Source: JACKAL01 sp964400355
GTDB taxonomy: Bacteria; Bdellovibrionota; Bdellovibrionia; Bdellovibrionales; JAGQZY01
NCBI GenBank assembly: GCA_964400355.1
Contig: CAYNTO010000008.1
Span: 1 to 64,000, forward strand
DNA length: 64,000 bases
Reading direction: 5' to 3'
Shown here: one piece after another, positions 7,840-16,805 of the stretch
Position numbering within the stretch: position 1 is the stretch's first letter
How the letters are laid out: the number at the start of each line of letters is the position of its first letter
The notes under the pieces: model-generated
Seen by the model: only the letters and a program-made list of their open reading frames with translations
Databases searched by the model: none
Told to the model about the DNA's origin: nothing
Made by a program: the position numbers and the translations under genes

Positions 7840-10218
7840 ATGAAGATATCTTTCAAATGGTTGAATGACTACATCGACATTTCTGATTTTCGCAACAACG
7901 CTCCCGAGCTTGCGCGCAAACTCACCCAAGCCGGGCTCGAAGTTGAAGGCATTGTGGATCAAAAGCAAGCGTTTCAGAATGTGGTGATCGGTCATCTATT
8001 GGCTGTTGATAAACATCCCGATGCCGACAAGCTGACGGTGTGTAAGGTGAATACCGGTGAGCCCGAGCCGCGCCAAATCGTGTGTGGCGCCACCAATCAC
8101 AAGGCGGGCGATTACGTTGTAGCTGCACTGCCGGGAGCACTGTTGCCCGGCGATTTCGCAATTAAAAAATCCAAGATCAGAGGCGTGGAATCGCTCGGCA
8201 TGCTCTGTTCCGAATCCGAGTTGGGATTAAAATCCGAGAGCCAGGGAATTCTCACGCTCAAGAGCGGCGAGCCCGGTGCTCCGTTTGCTCAAGCATTTGG
8301 TTTGGACGATGTTATTTTTGAGATCAACGTCACTCCCAACCGTGCCGATTGTCTGAGTCATCGTGGATTGGCTTACGAACTCTCAGCCCTTCTCGATCGG
8401 CCGTTTCGGGCGCCAGAGGTAAAACTACCACCTACGAAGGTCGCGAGTGATGCGGTGAAAGTGGTGTTGGAGGCTGCGCAGGCGTGCCCGCGCTATTCGG
8501 GCGCGCGCATCGATGGCGTTAAGGTCGGGGAATCTCCACAGTGGCTCAAACAGCGTCTTACAAATGTGGGCATGCGTTCGATCAACAACATTGTCGACGT
8601 TACAAACTACATCATGTTCGATTTTGGTCAGCCCATGCATGCTTTCGATTTTGATAAATTACAAGGTGGGGAGCTTGTGATCCGCTTTGCGAAGAACGGC
8701 GAGCCTTTTAAAGCTCTCGATGATTCCGAATACAAATTGAACAGCGAAGAGCTTGTCATTGCCGACAAAAATCGTGTCGTGGCTTTAGCCGGCGTGATCG
8801 GTGGTTTGGACTCGGGCACGACTACGCCCACAAAAAGTATATTTTTAGAATCCGCATTTTTTGCAGCACAAACTGTTCGCCGCACGGCGCGGGCGCGAGG
8901 AATTGAGACCGATTCGGCCTATCGTTTCGCGCGCGGAGTAAATCCGGAACACACCGTGCAAGCGCTTCAACGCGCTATAGAGCTCGTCCTCGAGGTTGCG
9001 GGCGGAACCATTGCGAGCGAGATTAAAGATCTGTACCCAACACCGATCAAACGGGAATCTATCACTATCACCGTGGATAAAGTGGAAAACCGCTTGGGTT
9101 ACAAAGTGGACAAAACAGATTTTCACAAAGTGCTGCAACGACTTGGCTGTGCAATAGATGGCGATAAAGTCACCGCACCCGCACACCGCTGGGATTTGTC
9201 GATTCCTGAGGATCTCGTCGAGGAGTACGCGCGCATTAATGGCTACGAAAAAGTGATCGAGAAACTTCCGGTGCTTTCCGAGGAGCCGACCACGCATACG
9301 AAGTCGTATCTACTCACACGACGCCTTTCGAGCTATTTGTCGCAGCAGGGTTTGTCGCAAGCGGTGAACTACGCGTTTCTCAATCCGCAATTACAAAAAA
9401 ATGCTTTGGGCGATGTGAGCGCCGTGGAAGTGCCAGTACAAAACCCGGTGAGTGAGGATTTTGGCGTGCTTCGCATATCGTTACTGCCATCGCTACTCAA
9501 TAACGTGTCCTTTAACGTGCGCCACGGCAACGACAACGGCGATACCTTTGAGATTGCACCCACGGTGCAAAAGAACGGCGAAGAGTACGCGGAAACACTG
9601 CGATTGGGTTTTGCATTTTGGGGACAGGCCACAACTATTTGGGGTGGCTCCAAGATCCCAGCTGTGTATCGTTTAAAATCTTATTTCGAAAATTTATTAA
9701 TGAGCGAATTCCCCGGCGAAAAATATTCCTGGGACGTGCCTGATGTGATCCCGCCACTGTTTCATCCAAAGCAGTGTGTGGCGTTGTTTTTTCGCGGTAA
9801 AAAGCGCGGAGTGCTGGGTGCGATTCATCCTCAACTCGCCAAAGAGTACAAACTCAAGATGGATGTGGCTTTCGCTGAGTTTCCAGTGGATGAGATCTTC
9901 TCTGATAAAAAAGTGGTGCGCTACAAAGAGATCTCCGCACATCCTGGGATCGAGCGCGATGCCGCATTTATTTTACCGCAAACAGTAAAAGCTGAGGCGG
10001 TGAAGAAAGAGATCGCAAAAACCGCTGGCGATCTGCTCAAGTCTATAGCTGTGATCGACAAGTACGAAGGTCCTCCTCTCAAAGAGAACGAGCGCTCAGT
10101 GGCTTTTCGACTCTATTTTCAGAAGAGCGACCGCACATTGGCCGATGAAGAGGTCAATCAGGTGTTCAAGACGGTTTTAGACACGGTGCAGCAGAAACTA
10201 CCCATTACACTGAGATAA
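7840..10218 (+). CDS. pheT: Phenylalanyl-tRNA synthetase beta subunit
   Basis: A 792-residue partner of PheS. In order it has the N-terminal domain with the EMAP-type tRNA-binding fold (residues 40-150, DKHPDADKLTVCKV), the B3/B4 editing domain, the B5 domain, and the C-terminal FDX-ACB anticodon-binding domain (DKYEGPPLKENERSVAFRL). All expected parts are present at usual length, so the enzyme should be complete, including editing of mischarged Tyr-tRNA. Start at ATG 7840 with GGAG upstream, 15 bases after the pheS stop; same operon. Confidence 0.96.
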   Translation: MKISFKWLNDYIDISDFRNNAPELARKLTQAGLEVEGIVDQKQAFQNVVIGHLLAVDKHPDADKLTVCKVNTGEPEPRQIVCGATNHKAGDYVVAALPGALLPGDFAIKKSKIRGVESLGMLCSESELGLKSESQGILTLKSGEPGAPFAQAFGLDDVIFEINVTPNRADCLSHRGLAYELSALLDRPFRAPEVKLPPTKVASDAVKVVLEAAQACPRYSGARIDGVKVGESPQWLKQRLTNVGMRSINNIVDVTNYIMFDFGQPMHAFDFDKLQGGELVIRFAKNGEPFKALDDSEYKLNSEELVIADKNRVVALAGVIGGLDSGTTTPTKSIFLESAFFAAQTVRRTARARGIETDSAYRFARGVNPEHTVQALQRAIELVLEVAGGTIASEIKDLYPTPIKRESITITVDKVENRLGYKVDKTDFHKVLQRLGCAIDGDKVTAPAHRWDLSIPEDLVEEYARINGYEKVIEKLPVLSEEPTTHTKSYLLTRRLSSYLSQQGLSQAVNYAFLNPQLQKNALGDVSAVEVPVQNPVSEDFGVLRISLLPSLLNNVSFNVRHGNDNGDTFEIAPTVQKNGEEYAETLRLGFAFWGQATTIWGGSKIPAVYRLKSYFENLLMSEFPGEKYSWDVPDVIPPLFHPKQCVALFFRGKKRGVLGAIHPQLAKEYKLKMDVAFAEFPVDEIFSDKKVVRYKEISAHPGIERDAAFILPQTVKAEAVKKEIAKTAGDLLKSIAVIDKYEGPPLKENERSVAFRLYFQKSDRTLADEEVNQVFKTVLDTVQQKLPITLR

Positions 10219-10221
10219 AAG

Positions 10222-10249
10222 TTGAACGTTTTCAAGTACTTGCTATCCT
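10222..10249 (+). promoter_or_regulatory. Possible promoter of ihfA
   Basis: TTGAAC (10222-10227) and TATCCT (10244-10249) are separated by 16 bases, just after pheT. Matches to the sigma-70 boxes are moderate, so this is only a candidate. Confidence 0.35.
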
Positions 10250-10255
10250 TTATAT

Positions 10256-10271
10256 AGGCCTTCAAAGGCCT
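10256..10271. repeat. Inverted repeat in the ihfA leader
   Basis: AGGCCT-TCAA-AGGCCT, a perfect 6-bp inverted repeat 12 bases before the ihfA start codon. It could form a small hairpin next to the ribosome site or be an operator. There is no T run, so it is not a standard terminator. Confidence 0.4.
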
Positions 10272-10282
10272 GGGAGGGTTCC

Positions 10283-10630
10283 ATGGCAGGACGTAACGTT
10301 TCAAACTCAACGGTGACCAAGGCTGATATTGTCGAGCGCGTCTACGAAAAGATCGGTTTCTCAAAAAAGGAAGCCTCTGATCTGGTGGAGTTGGTTTTCG
10401 ATGCGCTTCGCGGAACTCTTATTCGCGGCGAAAAAGTAAAAATCTCAGGATTCGGCAAATTCGAAGTGAAGCAAAAAAAATCGCGTATTGGTCGCAATCC
10501 ACAAACTGGCGATCGCATCACAATTTCTGCACGGCGTGTCCTTAACTTTAGCCCCAGCCAAGTTCTCAAAGCCATGTTGAATGGTAAAGAGGGCGATTTT
10601 AAAGGCTCGGATGAATTTGACGACGAATAA
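10283..10630 (+). CDS. ihfA: Integration host factor alpha subunit
   Basis: A 115-residue HU/IHF DNA-bending protein. VKISGFGKFEV and GRNPQTGDRI are the family signature, the latter being the beta-arm tip with the proline that intercalates in DNA. The place right after pheST is the classic place of ihfA (himA), which favours IHF-alpha over HU. An acidic tail follows the fold. Start ATG 10283 with GGGAGGG just upstream. Confidence 0.93.
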   Translation: MAGRNVSNSTVTKADIVERVYEKIGFSKKEASDLVELVFDALRGTLIRGEKVKISGFGKFEVKQKKSRIGRNPQTGDRITISARRVLNFSPSQVLKAMLNGKEGDFKGSDEFDDE

Positions 10631-10655
10631 AACTCACCAATAACGGGTAACACCA

Positions 10656-11276
10656 ATGAACACAACAACGAGTACGACATCCGCGAACGAACAAAAAGCC
10701 TCTAAGAAATTCGATCTCAAAGCGAAGATCGAGGAGATTCCAGATAAATTGGGCTTTAAAATCGGCGAAGTGGCCAAATATGTGGGTGTAAAATCCTACG
10801 TGCTTCGTTACTGGGAAACCGAGTTCGAATCCCTGCACCCTAAAAAATCCAGCAACGGTCAGCGCTTTTACACCCGTAAAGACATCGAAATGGCTCTTAC
10901 CATCCGTAAGCTCCTTTACGAGGACCGCTTCTCCATAGAAGGTGCTAAAGCGGCTCTCAAAAAGATGAAACATGCGCGGACCTCGCAGATTGCTGTGGAC
11001 CTCGATGTTCCAGATTTGGTAGCGACAACGACAGAATCGGAACTGTTGGCCACCCACAAGCCTGCTGCTGAGATCGTTCTCAATAAATCAAAATCCAAAG
11101 AGATCGCCGAGAACATGGCCAAGCAACAGTTGCAGCAGCAGCTCCATGGCCATTCGCCAACCCATGAGGCACTGCAAAAGCGCGAGCGCGAGATCACTCA
11201 ATTTTGGGTGTCGTCGCTGGATTATTTGGTCGAAGAGATTCGCCAAGCTAAAAAGCGCCTGCACGGGCTCACGTAA
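10656..11276 (+). CDS. MerR-family transcriptional regulator
   Basis: 206 residues. A MerR winged helix-turn-helix lies at about residues 30-100 (IGEVAKYVGVKSYVLRYWE, then RFYTRKDIEMALTIRKLL), followed by a linker and a C-terminal helical part rich in Gln (QQLQQQLHG) that may form a coiled coil. No cysteine or drug-binding domain of known MerR sensors is visible, so the signal is unknown. It lies 25 bases after ihfA, an order common to many deltaproteobacteria (pheS-pheT-ihfA-merR), and probably belongs to the same operon. Confidence 0.88.
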   Translation: MNTTTSTTSANEQKASKKFDLKAKIEEIPDKLGFKIGEVAKYVGVKSYVLRYWETEFESLHPKKSSNGQRFYTRKDIEMALTIRKLLYEDRFSIEGAKAALKKMKHARTSQIAVDLDVPDLVATTTESELLATHKPAAEIVLNKSKSKEIAENMAKQQLQQQLHGHSPTHEALQKREREITQFWVSSLDYLVEEIRQAKKRLHGLT

Positions 11277-11335
11277 GCATTTATCGCGCGCCTCCGGCGA
11301 TTGACTCCTATTTCCCCTTATAGCAAAACAGGACT

Positions 11336-11360
11336 GCGCACCTCCGTTACGGATGTGCGC
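11336..11360 (+). other. Stem-loop upstream of tRNA-Pro
   Basis: GCGCAC pairs with GTGCGC and the stem continues inward (TCCG/CGGA after one mismatch) to a TTA loop. It sits 7 bases before the tRNA and 59 bases after merR. No T run follows. It could be a processing signal in a merR-tRNA transcript or the end of the merR mRNA. Confidence 0.45.
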
Positions 11361-11367
11361 AAGATGT

Positions 11368-11444
11368 CTGCCCGTGGCTCAGCTTGGTAGAGCACTTGCT
11401 TGGGGTGCAAGAGGTCGCTGGTTCAAATCCAGTCGGGCAGACCA
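11368..11444 (+). tRNA. tRNA-Pro (anticodon GGG)
   Basis: A full 77-base cloverleaf with CCA encoded. Acceptor CTGCCCG pairs with CGGGCAG, the anticodon stem is CTTGC/GCAAG around a TTGGGGT loop, giving anticodon GGG, and the T arm carries GGTTCAAATCC. Reads CCC and CCU proline codons. Confidence 0.96.
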
Positions 11445-11566
11445 TTTTAATACCGAGCAGTCGCTTTCACCTGTCCAAAGTGTGCTTCGCAAGGGCACAA
11501 ACTTAAAAAATTAATATATTGTGCAACTATTTCCTAAAATAGACCATTCTCTGTTATGAGGACTCC

Positions 11567-12052
11567 ATGAATTGGGATGGCTTGGTCAATAATCTAGGGC
11601 CGCGTTTGTATAGGTACTTTGCTGCTAGCCTTTCTGACATTGTAGCGGATGACTTAACTCAAGAAACACTTTTGCGAATCGTCAGGAAATACCACGAAGG
11701 TCAGTTCGACCCCTCAAAAGGTTCTCTGGATATGCTGTCTTTTGGCATAGCTAAAAACGTTAGGTTTGAATATTTCCGTACACAAAAAAATACAGACTCG
11801 ATTCACGAAATGGAAGAGAGCCTTGAGTCTCAACAAGGCTGTTCTTTCGATGCGCTCAGCCAGCATCAGCAAGTTCACGAGCTAAGGCGCGCCATCTCTA
11901 GGTTGGGCGAGCCGCAAAAAGAAATTCTGCTCTTAACCATTGATCAGGAACTTACCAGTTTAGATATTGCCAAAATTCTGGATATGCCTGAGGGAACTAT
12001 TAAGAGCCATATTCATAGAGCAAAAGAACAATTAAAAGATATTTTATTGTAA
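11567..12052 (+). CDS. ECF-type RNA polymerase sigma factor
   Basis: 161 residues with region 2 at about 10-75 (ADDLTQETLLRIVRKYH) and region 4 at about 105-160 (the helix-turn-helix DIAKILDMPEGTIKSHIHRA). Region 3 is absent as in all ECF sigma factors. Start at ATG 11567 with TGAGGA upstream. The next gene begins 12 bases later and encodes a small membrane protein, the usual anti-sigma arrangement, so this factor probably answers an envelope signal. Confidence 0.9.
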   Translation: MNWDGLVNNLGPRLYRYFAASLSDIVADDLTQETLLRIVRKYHEGQFDPSKGSLDMLSFGIAKNVRFEYFRTQKNTDSIHEMEESLESQQGCSFDALSQHQQVHELRRAISRLGEPQKEILLLTIDQELTSLDIAKILDMPEGTIKSHIHRAKEQLKDILL

Positions 12053-12064
12053 TTCGGAGGAACG

Positions 12065-12337
12065 ATGAGTGACGAAAAAGACGATTTGATAAGTAAACTC
12101 AGATACAAAGAGCCCAGCGCAATGCAACTCCATAAATGGAATACGGCCGTGCAGTTTGAGGCGGCTATATATAAGAAAAAATTCTCGTGGTTTCATATTA
12201 TGCAGCTCGCTACAGCCGGATTTTGTGGATTGCTCGCGGGTGCTTTAATCTTCGGGAATTTCACTGGCGAAAGTATAGAAAGTAATGATTTCGCTTCCGA
12301 CAATGCAACTATCGAGGTGATTTACGCCAAGTTGTAG
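12065..12337 (+). CDS. Small single-pass membrane protein, candidate anti-sigma factor
   Basis: 90 residues: a charged cytoplasmic N-terminal part of about 38 residues, one membrane helix at about 42-65 (IMQLATAGFCGLLAGALIFG) and a short outer tail. This is the layout of small anti-sigma factors, but no zinc-binding ZAS motif (HxxxCxxC) is seen, so function is inferred only from position behind the ECF gene. Strong ribosome site (CGGAGGA) before the ATG. Confidence 0.65.
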   Translation: MSDEKDDLISKLRYKEPSAMQLHKWNTAVQFEAAIYKKKFSWFHIMQLATAGFCGLLAGALIFGNFTGESIESNDFASDNATIEVIYAKL

Positions 12338-12375
12338 TAGCAGCTGCGATAAACATCTCAACTAAAGAGGAACAA

Positions 12376-13260
12376 ATGAAAAAATATCTGTTTTTGATCC
12401 TATGTGCTATTTCCACCAGCGTGAATGCGGAATCTACTTCAAACGATTTTGGCGTACACTCGGGAGAAGTCAAAAACATCACGAACAAAGAGCTTCGAGA
12501 ACGCTTTGGAGTTTCAGGTTTTGTGTATTTATTTTCTCCAGACGGAAAAAAATTGTTGTCACAGGGTCATGAAGTCAGGGAGTGGAGTTTTGGCAGTAAG
12601 GGCGATCTGGTGAGTAATTGGTCTTTCGCTTCTGATGCAATTGAAAAATTCGCTTTAAAACATCATTGGAAAATAGAGGACAGTGGCGAAATCTCTGTTC
12701 ATATTCAGCAGTATGATGAAATTGTACCTGTAAGAGGGGCTAAAGAGCCTAAATATGGAAAGGTTATCAGAGAAGAAAAAATAATTGTGCAAAATTTTTC
12801 ACCAGTCATTTGGGAAGTCCTTAAAAACAACAAACAAAAAGTAATTGTTAAATTGGATCCGCACCTGAAGGAAACGGAAAGCCTCACGCAAATTGGTAAA
12901 TTGCCAATTGCTGGCAAAGATATCGTCGCAATCGATAATAGAAGCCAAGCTTGGCTCCAAGGCGCGTCTTTCAGCGCCGAGTACGTGGCTATAACAACTG
13001 CGAAGGGAACAATGTACCTCAGTTATTTGCCATTTAAAGGATCGAGTGAAATTGGCTCAGCGAAAGGCAATCGATTGAAAGTTAAGATTTCAGATACACA
13101 CAATTTAACGCTTGTTGCCGCCACTGCGTTTTTACCGGAAGGCTTAAAAGCCAAGGTATTTGGTAAAATGGATCTCAATAAAAAATCATCATCGCCACAC
13201 TCCGTTCAAATCAGTGCAAGTGATGAAGAAAAAGAATTTCTAGAAGTTTTTGAAAAGTAG
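12376..13260 (+). CDS. Exported protein of unknown function in the ECF operon
   Basis: 294 residues with a Sec signal peptide (MKKYLFLILCAISTSVNA). No domain recognised; the mature part is lysine-rich and appears mainly beta-stranded. AAAGAGGAAC precedes the ATG. It lies 38 bases after the small membrane protein, so is probably co-transcribed with the sigma factor. It may be the envelope component or target gene of this regulatory unit. Confidence 0.65.
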   Translation: MKKYLFLILCAISTSVNAESTSNDFGVHSGEVKNITNKELRERFGVSGFVYLFSPDGKKLLSQGHEVREWSFGSKGDLVSNWSFASDAIEKFALKHHWKIEDSGEISVHIQQYDEIVPVRGAKEPKYGKVIREEKIIVQNFSPVIWEVLKNNKQKVIVKLDPHLKETESLTQIGKLPIAGKDIVAIDNRSQAWLQGASFSAEYVAITTAKGTMYLSYLPFKGSSEIGSAKGNRLKVKISDTHNLTLVAATAFLPEGLKAKVFGKMDLNKKSSSPHSVQISASDEEKEFLEVFEK

Positions 13261-13276
13261 TTATATTCTTGAGCCT

Positions 13277-14044
13277 ATGACGAACACCATTCTCTGTGCA
13301 TTAGTGGGTTTGCTACTCGCCAAATACGCCACCAATAAAGTTGTCCTTGCGGTGGCGGCTTTCGTCATAGGAGTCTTTTTACCGCTAGTGAATTTTTTCT
13401 TTACCGTACTGATGGTGGTATTGGCGGGTTTTTTTATAGACTCCAATTATATGGAGTCTTTTCTTTTTGAAGAGTCGCTCCTGCGCGCCTTTTTTGTAAT
13501 TCCCAGAGACATTCTTTTTTTGGAAGTGTTTGCGTTTTTGTTTTTTTGGAAAAAGCCAAAACTGCCGGGGCGCTATTTTGTGGGGTTCATGAGCACGCTC
13601 TTTGTTGCATTGCAAGTGGTGGCAGTTTATTTGCAAAAACCTATGAGCGGCGGCGAATATTCCGGTGCTATTTCTCAAGAGAGCGGTTCGAGCCCAAGTG
13701 AGTCCGCACCTGAGGAGCTCCATGGGACGTTGATGAAGATTAAGGAGTTCAATCGCGATAAGTTTCCTATTGTTATCGACGCTGTGACGAAGGTTGTGGG
13801 TGTGGACGTACACGGGTCGGATTTGATTTACAAAGTGGAAGTGGAGCAGGCTTCCACCGAGGTGTCTATTCCTCAACTCAAGAGAACCATCGCCAAAGGC
13901 CCATGCACTGGTAAAAATATGACCATCCTGATGTCCCATGGCGCGCGCCTGATTTACGACATCCGTTATCTCAAAGACTCCATCGACGTGAAGTTCGCTG
14001 TGGACAAACAGTACTGTGATCAGCACTGGTCCATTAAAAATTAG
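13277..14044 (+). CDS. Integral membrane protein with soluble C-terminal domain
   Basis: 255 residues, family not recognised. The first 125 residues hold about four hydrophobic helices; after a Ser/Pro/Glu-rich linker (SQESGSSPSESAPEE) comes a soluble domain of about 110 residues with two cysteines (GPCTGKN and KQYCDQHW) that could pair. I chose ATG 13277; an in-frame TTG at 13250 would overlap the previous gene and adds no useful segment. No strong ribosome site. Sits directly behind the ECF-linked genes. Confidence 0.6.
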   Translation: MTNTILCALVGLLLAKYATNKVVLAVAAFVIGVFLPLVNFFFTVLMVVLAGFFIDSNYMESFLFEESLLRAFFVIPRDILFLEVFAFLFFWKKPKLPGRYFVGFMSTLFVALQVVAVYLQKPMSGGEYSGAISQESGSSPSESAPEELHGTLMKIKEFNRDKFPIVIDAVTKVVGVDVHGSDLIYKVEVEQASTEVSIPQLKRTIAKGPCTGKNMTILMSHGARLIYDIRYLKDSIDVKFAVDKQYCDQHWSIKN

Positions 14045-14180
14045 TGCGGCTCTGCGCTCATCCGCAAATCTCATAACAAAACAGATATACCGAAATTTTC
14101 TCAAGATGAGACAACTGGAAAGCCTATTGTCAGTTCTGAGCCTCCGCCATCCTCGATAGGATAAATGTATGGGGGTAAGT

Positions 14181-14906
14181 ATGAAACAAATTTTCGTTAT
14201 CGCTTTTTTAATGGTGAGTGCCTGCGGGCCGCAGCTTCAGCCGATGGAAGATGGCAGTGGCAATGCGGAGTCGGGAACTGTTACTTTGGATGGAGGAGCA
14301 GGAGTAAAAAACCCGCCCGCGGCGTCGTCACAGAATCCACTGGAGATTGTGATCAAACTGCGTGTGTACCAACTTTCGTTTCCGTCGTCGCCGTCGTACA
14401 ATTCCACATTTTCTTCCAACACCATTAAACAATATGTGGCTGAGGTGAATGAAATCTATCAGCAGGCCAATATTCGTATAGAGTTGGAATCCATCAAGGC
14501 ACTTGCGGCGCCGTCTGCGGTGCAGTTTAGTTCCAGTGAGACCAATCAGTCCTTTGTGCAAAAAATTGGAAAGATTCAGTTTCCTGCGGCCAACACCAGC
14601 TATCCACTGTTTCAGGCCGCATTTTTCTACGGCTTTCCTATTAGTGCCAAGGGCCTTTATGTCCATCAGCAAAAGGTGGCTTATGTGGGGGAGTACTTTC
14701 TTAAAACCGGCGAGCTCCAAGGCGCAGTCGTGCTGGCGCATGAACTCGGCCATGAGTTGTCTTTGCCGCATGCGAACACTTCGGGCCAGGCTTGCACGGA
14801 TAGCAATCTTTTGTGCACGGGTGGTACGGGGATCGGCGAGTATCTCAGTGCGGAGCAAATCACCGCCATGCGTGCGCAAGCAGTGATCGGGCCGGCATCG
14901 AAATGA
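14181..14906 (+). CDS. Putative zinc metalloprotease lipoprotein
   Basis: 241 residues starting MKQIFVIAFLMVSAC, a signal peptide with a VSAC lipobox, so likely a lipoprotein. Near residue 186 is HELGHELSLPH, the HExxH-xx-x-xx-H zinc site of metzincin-like peptidases, in which the usual glycine is replaced by serine. A Cys-rich loop (ACTDSNLLCTGG) follows. Expected to cleave proteins outside the cytoplasm. Start 14181 is preferred to 14169 because a GGGGG block lies 6-7 bases before it. Confidence 0.75.
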   Translation: MKQIFVIAFLMVSACGPQLQPMEDGSGNAESGTVTLDGGAGVKNPPAASSQNPLEIVIKLRVYQLSFPSSPSYNSTFSSNTIKQYVAEVNEIYQQANIRIELESIKALAAPSAVQFSSSETNQSFVQKIGKIQFPAANTSYPLFQAAFFYGFPISAKGLYVHQQKVAYVGEYFLKTGELQGAVVLAHELGHELSLPHANTSGQACTDSNLLCTGGTGIGEYLSAEQITAMRAQAVIGPASK

Positions 14907-14924
14907 TATTCATTGCAAAGCCGA

Positions 14925-16805
14925 TCAGTTGTTCAGATCGGCATAAGGAAACAGCGGTTGGTTTTTGGGGCCACGGATAAAGTTAAGATAGGTGCGATCA
15001 AAATAGGTATTGGTTTTTGTCAAAAGTTGCGTGCCCATTTGTAAGGTATCTCCAGAGATGTTTCGCCCGTAAACGATGCATTTGCCATCGTCCTCAGCGC
15101 TAGTAAATACCAGTCGGGCCTGCGTATCGACTCCCATTTGTTTTCCAGACCACGGATCCAAATACGCCAGCTTGAAGGCGCATCGATTTTTTGCTGTCCT
15201 CGAGAGCTGGAGGGGTTGCAGAGAGGTTTGTGGCAAGTACTTGCGGCCAATGGCAAAGTCGACCACCGCAGAGGTGGGGATTTGCCACGGTTTGGCTGTG
15301 GAGTGGGCGTGATCCCACGCATACAAATTGCCTGCGGAAGACAGGGCAATTTTTAAATTTAGGCCCTCTTGGAATTTTTCGAACGGCTCGTCACTCACAA
15401 ACGCACTGGGCTCGAGAGGAACTTGCAAGTGTGGTGAGTCGTCACCAAAGTAAACGAGGCCATCTGAGCCTACAGCATAAAGCACGTCATAGGTAACTCC
15501 GCCGCTGCCATCTTTCCACTGAACATTTTCAAGTTGGGTGTTTTTGAGTTCCTGCGGATAGAGAGCCGCGGGCCCACTGCTCGCGAAATAAAAGAAGTTT
15601 CCTGTTTCGGAGAGAGCTGTCATTGTGCTACCGTACGAGGTGAATACCCTTTGAGTCACATAGGGTAGATTCTTACGAAACACATGCAGTTCGTCGACGC
15701 CCGTTGAAGAATCCGTGTCTTTAAAATAAATATCGCCGCTGTCTTCAACAAAATAGGTGTAAGAGTAACTCGCTGACGGCGTGAACATTTTATTGCTATC
15801 TACAAACCGCCGCTCGCGCGGCAATACACCCTCGTAGTAGATGGACGATTCGCCCCATTGGTCTGCGGTGTACATACGGCCGCGATCGGAAATGGCCAGT
15901 ACTCCACTATTAATGGGATTATATTGAATGCGCACAATTTTTTCGTTGGTGTCCACTGGCAGTACAACAGGAATACTCTCAAATGTGTAGGGATGGAGTA
16001 AGGCCACCTGGCCCGCGGCATCCAGTGTGTACACCATATCTAGTGGAACAGCTAAGGTGTTTGGAATGGCATTGAACCGCGTGCTCAAAACGGCAATGGC
16101 GGAGTTCATGAGTTGCTGGCGCGCGGGCTTGGAGAGATTTATCGCATAGAGGCTGTAAGCCAGAGAAAAAAGGACGCCCACCGAGTACGAACCCAGATAC
16201 GATTCCCTGGTGAACAGAGCGTCGCAGGCTCCGGCCGTTTTCATAACGTCGCCGGTGAGGCAAATCACATGACCGCTCCCGTCGGGATTGGAATGATGGT
16301 TTTCGTGAATCAAAACTTCGAGGGCTTTGAGCGGTGGGATTTCAAAAAATTCGTGGCCTAGAAAAATCTCCTGGCCATTTTGGTTGGAGGCGATCGCATG
16401 ATCGGTGGCGTGTGCCATGTTGAGTTTAGGGGTGGTTTTAGTGATGAACGCATAGGGATCGTTAATTATATTATCGGCGGAGCCGGCCCAGTTTTTCGGG
16501 ATGGCGGCTTTGAGCAGTGCTGCAAGTTTAAAGAGTTTTAAGATTTTCTCCGTCTTAGAGCCGTCGCAGGTGGGATTTTCAGCAACACCGACGATGTGAG
16601 CGTCCTTTATGTATGTGGCCATTTCCTCGGCCGATGGACAAGGGATAGTGGCGTAATCTAATGGAGAGGCCGGTGCGGGGACTTCTCGTTGTGAGGAGAC
16701 AACACGTTCGTGTGTGGGCGCGCCGACAGCGGAGGGTTCGACAAAAACGCCGACAGAAAAACACAACCCACAAAGAACTGCGAACAAAAAATATTTAGTG
16801 TTCAT
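14925..16805 (-). CDS. Secreted protein with HExxH motif and propeller-like C-terminal part
   Basis: 626 residues with a signal peptide (FLFAVLCGLCFSVGVFV). An N-terminal region carries ALEVLIHENHHSNPDGSGH, which contains HENHH (an HExxH zinc site) and a further His, suggesting a metallopeptidase-like fold. From about residue 270 on there are repeated units such as LYAVGSDGLVYFGD and IALSSAGNLYAWDH that resemble blades of an RCC1- or WD-type propeller. Family not named with certainty. It overlaps the upstream small gene by 11 bases, so the two are probably translated together. Confidence 0.65.
   Translation of the reverse strand: MNTKYFLFAVLCGLCFSVGVFVEPSAVGAPTHERVVSSQREVPAPASPLDYATIPCPSAEEMATYIKDAHIVGVAENPTCDGSKTEKILKLFKLAALLKAAIPKNWAGSADNIINDPYAFITKTTPKLNMAHATDHAIASNQNGQEIFLGHEFFEIPPLKALEVLIHENHHSNPDGSGHVICLTGDVMKTAGACDALFTRESYLGSYSVGVLFSLAYSLYAINLSKPARQQLMNSAIAVLSTRFNAIPNTLAVPLDMVYTLDAAGQVALLHPYTFESIPVVLPVDTNEKIVRIQYNPINSGVLAISDRGRMYTADQWGESSIYYEGVLPRERRFVDSNKMFTPSASYSYTYFVEDSGDIYFKDTDSSTGVDELHVFRKNLPYVTQRVFTSYGSTMTALSETGNFFYFASSGPAALYPQELKNTQLENVQWKDGSGGVTYDVLYAVGSDGLVYFGDDSPHLQVPLEPSAFVSDEPFEKFQEGLNLKIALSSAGNLYAWDHAHSTAKPWQIPTSAVVDFAIGRKYLPQTSLQPLQLSRTAKNRCAFKLAYLDPWSGKQMGVDTQARLVFTSAEDDGKCIVYGRNISGDTLQMGTQLLTKTNTYFDRTYLNFIRGPKNQPLFPYADLNN

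Noticed and set aside
13385..14104. 239-residue open frame on the minus strand
   Set aside because: It lies fully antisense to a better supported membrane-protein gene, and its composition is not protein-like.
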